The translations under genes and the position numbers were made by a program. 64,000 nucleotides of DNA from DASUPK01 sp963747425 (lineage in GTDB: Bacteria > Actinomycetota > Thermoleophilia > Solirubrobacterales > 70-9), in NCBI GenBank assembly GCA_963747425.1, contig CAVVFJ010000012.1, positions 1-64,000 of the forward strand, read 5' to 3'. The notes under the pieces are model-generated. The model searched no databases. It saw only the letters and a list, made by a program, of their open reading frames with translations, and was not told the origin of the DNA. This document shows positions 45,271 to 53,156 of this stretch, one piece after another (position 1 is the stretch's first letter; each line of letters starts with the position of its first letter).

Positions 45271-45294
45271 CCGCCAACGAGGGCCCTTGGTGTT
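45271..45294. repeat. Half-terminator scar resembling the tRNA-fMet terminator
   Basis: GAGGGCCCTTGGTGTT at 45279-45294 is identical to 26199-26214, the right arm and tail of the tRNA-fMet terminator; the left arm is missing. It may be the outermost footprint of the insertions or the original position of the tRNA terminator. Confidence 0.5.
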
Positions 45295-45354
45295 TCCCGC
45301 GCCGCTCGCTCGCCACTCGTCCGACTCCAGGTCGGGCGGCAATAGAGTGCGGAC

Positions 45355-47070
45355 ATGTCTGAACCCGTGCTTGTCGCCGTTGAGGACGATGCGGACGCAC
45401 TGCGGGACATCGAGCGAGAGTTGCGCGACCGCTACGCGCGCCATTACCGCGTCGTGTGCGTGCGGTCTGCGAAGGAGGCGCAGGCCCGTCTCGCTGACCT
45501 TGCCGCTGCGGGTGATGAGGTCGCCCTGGTTCTGGCGGGCAAGTCGCTGTCCGGGACGAGCGGAAGCGAGTTGCTGGATGAGGCCCGTCACCAGCATCCA
45601 CACGCAAAGCGCGGGCTGTTGCTCGGGTGGGGCGATTGGGGCAACCCAGCGACGGGCGAGGCGATCTTCGATGCGATCGCCCATGGTCGCATCGACCACT
45701 ACGTGGTCAGGCCATCAGCGTCACCGGACGAGCTCTTTCACCAGGCGATCTCGAGCATGTTGCTCGAGTGGGCAGAGGCGCAGCACACTTCGCCGAACAC
45801 GATCTACATCGTCGGCGAGTCTTGGTCCGGCAGGGCATTCGAGCTGAGGGAGGTACTCGAGCGCTGCGCGATCCCGCACTCCTTCTGTCTGGCCGACTCG
45901 AATGACGGTCGCGCTCTCGTCGCCGAGGCGGAGGAGGGGGCGGAGCTCCCGATCGTCGTCTTTCCCGACGGAACGGTCCTGACGAACCCCAGCGACGTCG
46001 AGATCGCGAAGGCGTCGGGCTCGCCTGTGAACCCGGAGCGGATGGATTTCGACATCGTGATCGTCGGCGCCGGGCCGGCTGGTCTGTCGGCAGCCGTATA
46101 TGGGGCGTCGGAAGGATTCAGCACACTGGTTGTCGACGAGGGCGGGCTCGGGGGTCAGGCGACTTCCAGCTCGCTTATCCGCAACTACCTCGGCTTCCCT
46201 CGAGGGGTCAGCGGGCGTCGGCTGGCTCAGCAGGCGTACGAACAGGCGTGGGTCTTCGGGGCCCAGTTTGTCTTCATGCAGAGAGTGACCGACCTGCGGC
46301 GCGAGCACGACGGACTCAGCATCACCCTCTCGGACTTCGGCCGCGTGCGTGCCCGCGCGGTGCTCGTGGCGACGGGCGCCAGCTACCGTCGACTCGGCGT
46401 CCCGGCGCTCGAGGCGCTTAATGGAGCCGGTGTGTTCTACGGTGGTGCGGCTTCCGCGGCGCCCGCCATGACCGGTCGCGACGTCTACGTCCTTGGTGGC
46501 GCGAACTCCGCCGGTCAAGCCGCGCTGCACCTCGCGCGCTACGCGCGACGCGTCACCCTCGTCGTGCGCGCTGATTCACTCGGCGCAGGGATGTCGCACT
46601 ACCTGGTTCGCCAGGTGGAGGCGGAACCAAGGCTGCAGGTCCGACTCGGGACCGAGATCGTCGGCGGCGGTGGCGACGGCTGGCTGGAGCGGCTCGTGCT
46701 GCGCGACGGCGCAGACGGAAGCGAGGAGACCGTCGACGCCGAAGTGCTGTTCCTCATGATCGGAGCGCGCCCACACACCGACTGGCTGGCACCGGAGGTC
46801 GACAGGGATCCCGAGGGTTTCGTCCTCACCGGCACGGATCTTGGAGAGGACCGCGACTGGTCCCTCGATCGCACCCCGTTTCTGCTCGAGACGAGCATCC
46901 CCGGAGTCTTCGCCGCCGGAGACGTTCGACACGGTTCGGTGAAGCGTGTGGCGTCTGCGGTTGGAGAGGGATCAGTGGCCATCCAGCTCCTCCACAGCAT
47001 GTTCGCGGCCGATCGGCTGCATCCGCGCGGCCATCCGATTGAGCCCGCTGCGCTCGAAGCCGGTATGTGA
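45355..47070 (+). CDS. Receiver-like/thioredoxin-like/FAD-disulfide-reductase-type fusion protein
   Basis: 571 residues in three parts. Residues 4-135 resemble a response-regulator receiver (VAVEDDADALRDIERELRDR), but the phosphoacceptor site reads LVLAGKSLSG, with Gly62 where Asp is expected. Residues 148-222 form a thioredoxin/GST-N-like module (NTIYIVGESWSGRAFELREV). Residues 232-560 form a thioredoxin-reductase-like flavoprotein with FAD loop IVGAGPAGLSAAVYGASEG, GGQATSSSLIRNYLGFPRG, NADPH loop VYVLGGANSAGQAALHLA and FAAGDVRHGSVKRVASAVGE. The redox CxxC of true thioredoxin reductases is absent. Fusions of this layout are common in actinobacteria; function unknown. Confidence 0.85.
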   Translation: MSEPVLVAVEDDADALRDIERELRDRYARHYRVVCVRSAKEAQARLADLAAAGDEVALVLAGKSLSGTSGSELLDEARHQHPHAKRGLLLGWGDWGNPATGEAIFDAIAHGRIDHYVVRPSASPDELFHQAISSMLLEWAEAQHTSPNTIYIVGESWSGRAFELREVLERCAIPHSFCLADSNDGRALVAEAEEGAELPIVVFPDGTVLTNPSDVEIAKASGSPVNPERMDFDIVIVGAGPAGLSAAVYGASEGFSTLVVDEGGLGGQATSSSLIRNYLGFPRGVSGRRLAQQAYEQAWVFGAQFVFMQRVTDLRREHDGLSITLSDFGRVRARAVLVATGASYRRLGVPALEALNGAGVFYGGAASAAPAMTGRDVYVLGGANSAGQAALHLARYARRVTLVVRADSLGAGMSHYLVRQVEAEPRLQVRLGTEIVGGGGDGWLERLVLRDGADGSEETVDAEVLFLMIGARPHTDWLAPEVDRDPEGFVLTGTDLGEDRDWSLDRTPFLLETSIPGVFAAGDVRHGSVKRVASAVGEGSVAIQLLHSMFAADRLHPRGHPIEPAALEAGM

Positions 47071-47122
47071 GGGCCGGAAGTGTGAGGCTACTGGGCAACA
47101 GTCCCTACCCAAGGAGAGGTGA

Positions 47123-47335
47123 ATGGCAGACAGCGTCTATCGAGTCACCGAAGTGGTCGGCGTCAGCTCGGATTCGTGGGAGCAGGCGACCAAGAGCGCA
47201 GTCGAGAAAGTCAGCGAGACCGTGCGCGACCTGCGAATCGCCGAGGTCGTTCGTCAGGACGTGACGATCGATGACGGAAAGGTCTCCGAGTTCCGCATCC
47301 GGCTTGGGGTCTCGTTCAAGTACGACAAGGAGTAG
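47123..47335 (+). CDS. Dodecin (flavin-binding protein)
   Basis: 70 residues, the full length of a dodecin. VYRVTEVVGVSSDSWEQATK followed by SAVEKVSETVRDLR is the beta-alpha-beta core, and RLGVSFKYDKE the C-terminal strand with the conserved LxVSFK. Dodecins form 12-mers that store riboflavin, FMN or coenzyme A. The gene follows the flavoprotein fusion by 52 bp with AAGGAGAGG before its ATG, so a flavin-related pairing is plausible. Confidence 0.92.
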   Translation: MADSVYRVTEVVGVSSDSWEQATKSAVEKVSETVRDLRIAEVVRQDVTIDDGKVSEFRIRLGVSFKYDKE

Positions 47336-47443
47336 CGGCTCGGTCCCCGGGGACGCCGGTCGGGCGGCGGTCCTCGGGCGCCCGCCCTGGTGCGTGGAGT
47401 TCCACGTTCCCGGCGGGCAGTCCGCCACTAGGCTGACGTCGGC

Positions 47444-48526
47444 ATGACCCTTGACGACCGGCTGGACCTGTACGAGGTGAAGGCGCAATTCGAGCGCTTC
47501 ACCGAATGGCTCGACCTGGGGGAAATCGTCGCCGACCTGGGATTCCTGCGGCGGGCGCGACGAACGCTGTTGCCCCTGCCGCTGATCGATCGACCTGCGC
47601 CGATTGACCCCTCGGCGCACCTGCGGCCGTTCGGCCCGCGACCGGTGCCGGAGCTTCAGGGCAAGCGGATCGCTCTGGTGGCCTCGGGGGGCGGCGGGGC
47701 GGCGGTGGCCCTGGCGGGGGTAAAACGTGCCTTCGAGGAGGCGGGAGTCGAGCCGGCCGAGATCATCGGGTGCTCCGGCGGGGCGATCTGGGGCTCGATG
47801 TGGGCGGCCGGTATGAGCTCCGACGAGATGACCGACTTCTCGCTCTCCTGGCGGCCGGAGGACTACCTCGACATTCAGTGGCTGAAGCTGCCGCGGTTTG
47901 CCCTCTCGGCGCTCAGAGGGTTCTCGGGGCTGGCTAAGGGAGAGGCAATCGAGCGCCTCTTCGACAGCCGGCTGAGGGGGGTGCCGTGCGGGGAGGCGCC
48001 GATTCCGATCACGACCATCGTCTACAACATGGACCTCGGCAGGGTCGAGTACTTCGGGTCGAGGCGCACGCCCGAGGTCACCATCGGCCACCTCGTCCGG
48101 GTGGCGATCGCGCTGCCCCTGTTCATCGAATCGGTTTCCGTACGCGGCCATCTCTACGTGGACGGGGGGATCATCGAGAACTGGCCGGCGCAGCCGGCGA
48201 TCGAAGCCGGTGACCGCTTCGACCGCGTGATCGGCGTCAACCTGATGCTGCCCAAGGGCTTTGAGCCCCGGGACATAAGCGGCTGGCCGGATAGGACCGG
48301 CGGCCTGCTGCAGGCGAGCCGACAGCTGCAGCAGGGCTACCACCTCGAACTGGCGCGGCGGGCGAAGGACGAGCTGGGGGAGAAGCTGAACCTGATCGAG
48401 CCGATCGACGAAGCGGAGATCCGAGGCGTCTCGTTCTACGACCTGTTCCTGGACCGCACCCAGTGGCCGCGGCTGATCCGGCAAGGCTACGAGTCGGCGA
48501 CCCAGGTGCTGCAGAGCTTCCGCTGA
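47444..48526 (+). CDS. Patatin-like phospholipase
   Basis: 360 residues. The Ser-Asp dyad is visible: oxyanion loop VASGGGGAAVALAGV, nucleophile elbow IIGCSGGAIWGSMWAAG (GxSxG), and the catalytic DGG in HLYVDGGIIENWPA. An N-terminal ~80-residue helical extension (DLYEVKAQFERFTEWLDLGE) precedes the domain. No signal peptide. Hydrolyses acyl esters of glycerolipids; the bacterial role may be lipid turnover or signalling. Confidence 0.88.
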   Translation: MTLDDRLDLYEVKAQFERFTEWLDLGEIVADLGFLRRARRTLLPLPLIDRPAPIDPSAHLRPFGPRPVPELQGKRIALVASGGGGAAVALAGVKRAFEEAGVEPAEIIGCSGGAIWGSMWAAGMSSDEMTDFSLSWRPEDYLDIQWLKLPRFALSALRGFSGLAKGEAIERLFDSRLRGVPCGEAPIPITTIVYNMDLGRVEYFGSRRTPEVTIGHLVRVAIALPLFIESVSVRGHLYVDGGIIENWPAQPAIEAGDRFDRVIGVNLMLPKGFEPRDISGWPDRTGGLLQASRQLQQGYHLELARRAKDELGEKLNLIEPIDEAEIRGVSFYDLFLDRTQWPRLIRQGYESATQVLQSFR

Positions 48527-48566
48527 GCCCTCGGCGAGCTGCGCGCCGGAGCTCCATACTCTGTGC

Positions 48567-49757
48567 ATGGCCGTTGTCGACGCCGATGTGCAGCCGACAC
48601 CAGCGAGCCGCCCTCCCGCCGGGCTCACCGCCCTGATCGAGCGCTTCGACCCCGATGTGATCGACGTGCCCAGCGGCTCGGCGCGCATCCGCCTGGCCGT
48701 CGATGGCGAGGGGGAGTGGGACGCGGTGATCGATGACGGCGCGATCGAGTTGCAGCCGGCGAGCGAACGCGAGCCCGACGCCCTGTTGAGCGCCGACCGG
48801 GCGACCTGGGAGGAAATCGCCCGTGACGTGCGCGGCGGAATGACCGCCTTCCGCGAGCGCCGCCTGAGCGTCCGCCAGAACCTTCACCTCGGCGTCGGCT
48901 TCCTTGCCGCCACCAGCGGCATTGCCGACGAGCGCGGGCTTCGCTTCGAATCCGTCCGCACCCGGCTGGGCACGATCTCGACGCTCACAGCGGGCGAGGG
49001 CGATCCCGTGATCTGCGTGCATGGCCTGGGCGCCACCAAGGCCTCCTTCCTCCCAACCGTCGCCGCCCTCGCCGACCACAATCGAGTGATCGCGATGGAC
49101 CTGCCGGGGTTCGGCGATTCCGACAAGCCGCTCGGCGCCCCCTATGACGCTCCCTACTTCGCTCGCGCAATCGAGGCCCTGCTCGATGAGCTCGAGCTCG
49201 AGCGCGCCCACCTGATCGGCAACAGCATGGGTGGGCGCGTGGCGATCGAGATGGGGCTGCTTCGACCTGAGCGCACCGGGAAGGTTGCGCTGCTCAGCCC
49301 GGCGCTCGCCTGGTTGCGCAGTCGCCGCTGGCGCTGGCTGCTCCAGGCACCGCTCCCCATGCTCGGCCTGATCCAACCGGCGCCGCGCGTGATCACCGAG
49401 CCGATCGTCCGCAACCTGGTCCCAGGTGGCAAGGACGGCTGGTCGGCCGCGGGCGTCGATGAGTTCCTGCGCTCCTATCTCACCCCACGCGGTCGGGTTG
49501 CCTTCTACGAGGCGGCCCGAAACATCTACCTCGACGAGCCGCACGGCGAACGCGGCTTCTGGACTCGGCTCGCCCAGATGTCGCCCCAGACCCTGTTCAT
49601 CTGGGGGCGCCAAGATCAGATCGTGCCGCTGGCCTTCAGGACCCACGTCGAGCGGGCACTTCCCGCGGCGCGTCACCTGGAGCTCGACTGCGGCCACGTG
49701 CCGCAGCTCGAGGCACCGAAGCAGACGCACGACGCCATCCGCGAGTTCTTCGCCTGA
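48567..49757 (+). CDS. SCP2-like sterol-binding domain fused to alpha/beta hydrolase
   Basis: 396 residues. The first ~130 resemble an SCP2/sterol-carrier domain (GSARIRLAVDGEGEWDAVID, EPDALLSADRATWEEIARD, FRERRLSVRQNLHLGVGFLA). The rest is an alpha/beta hydrolase: VICVHGLGATKASFLPTVAA, DLPGFGDSDKPLG, nucleophile LIGNSMGGRVAIEMG, acid IWGRQDQIVPLAF and His in LDCGHVPQLE. Fusion suggests the lipid-binding module presents or senses a hydrophobic ester. It is close downstream of the patatin gene (40 bp), so both may act on lipids. Confidence 0.85.
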   Translation: MAVVDADVQPTPASRPPAGLTALIERFDPDVIDVPSGSARIRLAVDGEGEWDAVIDDGAIELQPASEREPDALLSADRATWEEIARDVRGGMTAFRERRLSVRQNLHLGVGFLAATSGIADERGLRFESVRTRLGTISTLTAGEGDPVICVHGLGATKASFLPTVAALADHNRVIAMDLPGFGDSDKPLGAPYDAPYFARAIEALLDELELERAHLIGNSMGGRVAIEMGLLRPERTGKVALLSPALAWLRSRRWRWLLQAPLPMLGLIQPAPRVITEPIVRNLVPGGKDGWSAAGVDEFLRSYLTPRGRVAFYEAARNIYLDEPHGERGFWTRLAQMSPQTLFIWGRQDQIVPLAFRTHVERALPAARHLELDCGHVPQLEAPKQTHDAIREFFA

Positions 49758-49868
49758 TCCTTCTCTGACCAGGCGGGCGGTGATCCGGGGCAACATCGGG
49801 GTCTCCATGCCGGCGAGGTGACGCTTCCGCCGACGTGCCAGCCGCCGACGTCCTGACCGCTGATTCCA

Positions 49869-49900
49869 GCGACCGGAGCCGCCGTCCGGTCGCCTTTATT
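49869..49900 (+). terminator. Rho-independent terminator after the SCP2-hydrolase gene
   Basis: GCGACCGGA-GCCGCCG-TCCGGTCGC followed by CTTTATT. It lies 110 bp beyond the stop and just before the end of the convergent VOC gene. Confidence 0.72.
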
Positions 49901-50282
49901 CCTGCTCGACCGCGATCACGTTGCCGTCCGGGTCCTTGAACCAGGCGCTCGCGGTGTCCCCCAGCCGGGCGATGCCCTTCTCGTCCGTCTTGATCGGATC
50001 CATGTCGTACTGCTCGAAGGTGAGGCCGCGGGCGGTCAGCTCATCCACGGTCGCCTCGATGTTCGCGATATCGAAGCCGGCCAGCGTCGCACCGGACTTG
50101 CCGGCATTGTCGGGCGAGGGATAGACGTGAAGCGAGGAATCCCCGCCACACGGATACCTGATCCCCCCATCCGGCTTCTCCACCCCGTTGGACAGGCCGA
50201 GCACACCTTCATAGAACTCCCGAGCCTTGCCCATGTCGGAGACTGCGATCGTGGGGACCACCTGACTGTCGCTCAGTCCCAT
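49896..50282 (-). CDS. VOC (glyoxalase/dioxygenase-fold) protein
   Basis: 128 residues. Paired beta-alpha-beta-beta-beta modules: VVPTIAVSDMGKAREFYEGV in the first, and ARLGDTASAWFKDPDGNVIA with terminal VEQE (metal-ligand Glu position) in the second. A single-domain VOC protein; metal use and substrate are not assignable. ATG at 50282; the stop abuts the convergent terminator. Confidence 0.85.
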   Translation of the reverse strand: MGLSDSQVVPTIAVSDMGKAREFYEGVLGLSNGVEKPDGGIRYPCGGDSSLHVYPSPDNAGKSGATLAGFDIANIEATVDELTARGLTFEQYDMDPIKTDEKGIARLGDTASAWFKDPDGNVIAVEQE

Positions 50283-50349
50283 GACGACTCCTTTCGCTGT
50301 TGCCTTGCCTGATCCAAGTCCCGGATCAGTGAGCGGCCATGCATCTCTC

Positions 50350-50757
50350 TCAGAGGGCCTCAGTCCAGACCAGCGCCGAGCCGTCGAGGACGACCGTCCC
50401 CTCCTGGTTGGTGATCGTGGTCCGAAGCCTGGTCAGCGGCTTGTCCTCGCGGGCCTCAAGCACCTCGACCGTGGCCGTGATCTCGTCGCCCGGCCTCACC
50501 GGGGCCTTGAAGTCCCAGTCCACGTGCAGGAAGACCGTGCCGGGCCCGGGCAGATCCTCGGCGACGACCGCGTTGAGCAGGCCTGAGGTGACGCCGCCCT
50601 GAACGATGATCCCGCCGAAGGTCGAAGCGGTGGCCGCCTCCACGTCGTAGTGGAGCGGATTGCGGTCACCTGTCAGCTCGGTGAAGAGCTCGATGTCGCG
50701 CGAACGAACGACCCGGGTCCTTTGGGCTGTCTGTCCCACCTTGGGGGCGCTCACCAC
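50350..50757 (-). CDS. MaoC-like (R)-specific hydratase
   Basis: 135 residues, hot-dog fold. The hydratase 2 motif is FTELTGDRNPLHYDVEAATA, containing the catalytic Asp and His (GDxNPxH), followed by FGGIIVQGGVTSGLLNAVVA. HVDWDFKAPVRPGDEITATV is the dimer strand region. Acts on enoyl thioesters, R-specific hydration. Monocistronic, divergent from the MBL gene. Confidence 0.88.
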   Translation of the reverse strand: MVSAPKVGQTAQRTRVVRSRDIELFTELTGDRNPLHYDVEAATASTFGGIIVQGGVTSGLLNAVVAEDLPGPGTVFLHVDWDFKAPVRPGDEITATVEVLEAREDKPLTRLRTTITNQEGTVVLDGSALVWTEAL

Positions 50758-50814
50758 CGGCAGCCTAGATCACGCAGGCGAGGCACCCGTTGAGCGGGAT
50801 CGCGCGCCTGTAGG

Positions 50815-52110
50815 TTGCTGTTCGTGGACCTGCTGGAGGTCGCCGACAAGCTGTGGCGCGGGGAGCTGGAGGTCGCCGGGCCTCCCGGGCCGGAGGGTTT
50901 CGACGAGGCGAGGGAGGCGAATCCGTTCCTCCCCCGCGGCGAGCTGGTCGAGGTCGGGACGGGCACGGCCTTCGTCAGCTCCTTCGCCAACGTCAGCGCC
51001 TTCGAGACCGGCGACGGGCTGGTCTGCGTCGACAGCGGCGCGTCCTTCTCGGCGCCCGAGATCCACCGGCTGATCCGAGAATGGTCGCCGGCCCGCCTCG
51101 ACACCACGATCTTCTCCCACGGGCACATCGACCACGTCTTCGGGGTGGGGGAGTTCGAGCGGGAGGCGGACGAGCGTGGCTGGGCCCCTCCCCGGGTGAT
51201 CGCCCACGAGGACGTGCCCGCCCGCTTCGACCGCTACAAGCTCACCGCCGGCTACAACAGCGCGATCAACACGCGGCAGTTCGGCGTCGAGGTCCCCTGG
51301 CCGACCGAGTACCGCTACCCGGACGAGACCTATCGCGACGAGCTCGAGCTCGAGGTGGGGGGCGAGCGCTTCGAGCTCCACCACGCCAGGGGCGAGACCG
51401 ACGACCACACCTGGATCTGGGTCCCCGGCCGGCGGGTGCTCTGCACGGGCGATCTGATCATCTGGTGCGTGCCGAACGCCGGCAACCCGCAGAAGGTGCA
51501 GCGCTATCCGCGCGAGTGGGCGCAGGCCCTGCGAGAGATGTCGGGGCTGGGCGCCGAGGTCCTGCTGCCCGGCCACGGGCTTCCCGTGGTGGGCGCCGAG
51601 CGGGTGGGGGAGATCCTCGCCGACACCGCCGCCCTGCTCGAGCACCTCCACGACGAGGCTGTGCGCCTGATGAACGAGGGCGCTTCGCTCGACGAGATCC
51701 TGCACCGGGTTCGCCCGCCCGCGGAGCTGCTGGAGAGGCCCTATCTGCGCCCGATCTACGACGACCCGGAGTTCATCGTGCGAAACGTCTGGCGCCAGTA
51801 CGGCGGCTGGTACGACCTCGATCCCGCCAGCCTGAAGCCCGCGCCGGGCCCCGAGCTCGCTCGCGAGCTGGCGGAGCTGGCGGGGGGCGCGTCCGGCCTG
51901 GCCAACCGGGCCCGGGAGCTGGCCTCGCGCGGCGAGCTCAGGCTCGCCGGCCAGCTCGCCGAGCTCGCCGCCGCGGCGGCCCCGGACGATCCCGAGGTCC
52001 GAACGGTGCGGGCCGAGGTCAATGAGCAGCGCCGCGAGGCCGAGCCCTCGCTGATGGCGAAGTCGATCTTCGCCGCGGCCACCCGCGAGTCCCGCGACGA
52101 ACGCCGATGA
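50815..52110 (+). CDS. MBL-fold metallohydrolase, alkyl-sulfatase-like
   Basis: About 430 residues. Metallo-beta-lactamase metal motif FSHGHIDHVFG (HxHxDH), then FELHHARGETDDHTWIWVPG, the downstream metal site CTGDLIIWCVPNAGNPQKVQ, and LLPGHGLPVVGAE. The C-terminal third has a helical dimerisation-like region (PYLRPIYDDPEFIVRNVWRQ, then YGGWYDLDPA) typical of BDS1/SdsA1-type alkyl sulfatase relatives; here it is shorter and lacks the SCP-like domain. Starts possible at TTG 50815 or GTG 50824. First gene of a three-gene overlapping operon. Confidence 0.83.
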   Translation: MLFVDLLEVADKLWRGELEVAGPPGPEGFDEAREANPFLPRGELVEVGTGTAFVSSFANVSAFETGDGLVCVDSGASFSAPEIHRLIREWSPARLDTTIFSHGHIDHVFGVGEFEREADERGWAPPRVIAHEDVPARFDRYKLTAGYNSAINTRQFGVEVPWPTEYRYPDETYRDELELEVGGERFELHHARGETDDHTWIWVPGRRVLCTGDLIIWCVPNAGNPQKVQRYPREWAQALREMSGLGAEVLLPGHGLPVVGAERVGEILADTAALLEHLHDEAVRLMNEGASLDEILHRVRPPAELLERPYLRPIYDDPEFIVRNVWRQYGGWYDLDPASLKPAPGPELARELAELAGGASGLANRARELASRGELRLAGQLAELAAAAAPDDPEVRTVRAEVNEQRREAEPSLMAKSIFAAATRESRDERR

Positions 52111-53156
52111 GCGCCAGGGATCACCTGCTCGAGACGCTGCGCAAGAACGCCGAGGAGGCCGCCTCCTGGCAGTCCCCCATGTACTCGCTCTTCTGCACAC
52201 GGATGGCCGAGGACGTGGAGGCCGGGGGACCGACCTGGGAGCTTCTCGAGACCTACGCGGACGAGCCTGCCGACGAGTACTACCCGTTCCGGGCACTGGC
52301 CGGCGTCCATCACATGGTGCTCTCCAAGGAGCTGCCCGAGCTCAGCCGTCATTATCCCTCCGAGGGAGGCGACGGCGACGCCGAGGCGGCGTGGCCGATC
52401 GTCAGGGAAGCATTCAGCGGGATGTCGCCGGAGATCCTCGACTCGCTTCGACATCCGCTGCAGACCAACGAGACCGCCCGCTGCGGGGCGCTGATCGGCG
52501 GCTTCCTCACCGTCGCCGCCGAGACCGGCCTGCCGCTCAGGGTCCGGGAGCTGGGGGCCAGCGCCGGGCTCAACATGCACTTCGACCGCTACCGCTACGA
52601 GCAGGGCGGCATGGCGTTCGGGCCCGCGGACTCGCCGGTGCGCTTCGTCGACCACTGGCTCGAGGGCGTGCCGCCGTTCGAGACGCCGATGGTGATCGCC
52701 TCGCGTCGCGGCTGCGACATCGACCCGATCGACCCGACGACCGACCGGGGCCGCACCTCGCTGCTGGCGTTCATCTTCCCCGACCAGCTGCCCCGCTACG
52801 AGCTGCTCCGCGAGGCGATCGAGGTCGCCCGGAGCTTTCCCCCGGAAGTCGACACCGAGAGCATCGACACCTGGATCGCCCGCGAGCTCGCCGACCCGCC
52901 GGCGGGAGAGGCGACGGTCGTCTTCCACTCGCTGGTCTGGATCTACCTGACGGAGGAGGTTCGCTCGGCGACTTCGGCGGCGCTCGAGCAGGCGGCGGCG
53001 AGTGCCAGCGCTGAGCGGCCCCTGCACTGGCTTCGCTACGAGCTCGCGCCGGACCTGATGCGCTGCGAGCTTCGCCTGACGAGCTGGCCCGCCGGCGCCG
53101 AGCGCCTGCTCGGCAGCGGGGACGTGCACCTGGCGCCCGTCACCTGGCTCGGTTGA
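52107..53156 (+). CDS. DUF2332-family protein
   Basis: 349 residues. DUF2332 features are SPMYSLFCTRMAEDVEAGGP, YPFRALAGVHHMVLS, PLQTNETARCGALIGGFLTV, VRELGASAGLNMHFDRYRYE and TVVFHSLVWIYLTEE. The VRELGASAGLN stretch looks like a degenerate SAM-binding glycine loop, so a methyltransferase-like fold is possible; the activity is unknown. Overlaps the MBL stop (ATGA) and is overlapped by the next gene (TTGA). Confidence 0.85.
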   Translation: MSARDHLLETLRKNAEEAASWQSPMYSLFCTRMAEDVEAGGPTWELLETYADEPADEYYPFRALAGVHHMVLSKELPELSRHYPSEGGDGDAEAAWPIVREAFSGMSPEILDSLRHPLQTNETARCGALIGGFLTVAAETGLPLRVRELGASAGLNMHFDRYRYEQGGMAFGPADSPVRFVDHWLEGVPPFETPMVIASRRGCDIDPIDPTTDRGRTSLLAFIFPDQLPRYELLREAIEVARSFPPEVDTESIDTWIARELADPPAGEATVVFHSLVWIYLTEEVRSATSAALEQAAASASAERPLHWLRYELAPDLMRCELRLTSWPAGAERLLGSGDVHLAPVTWLG

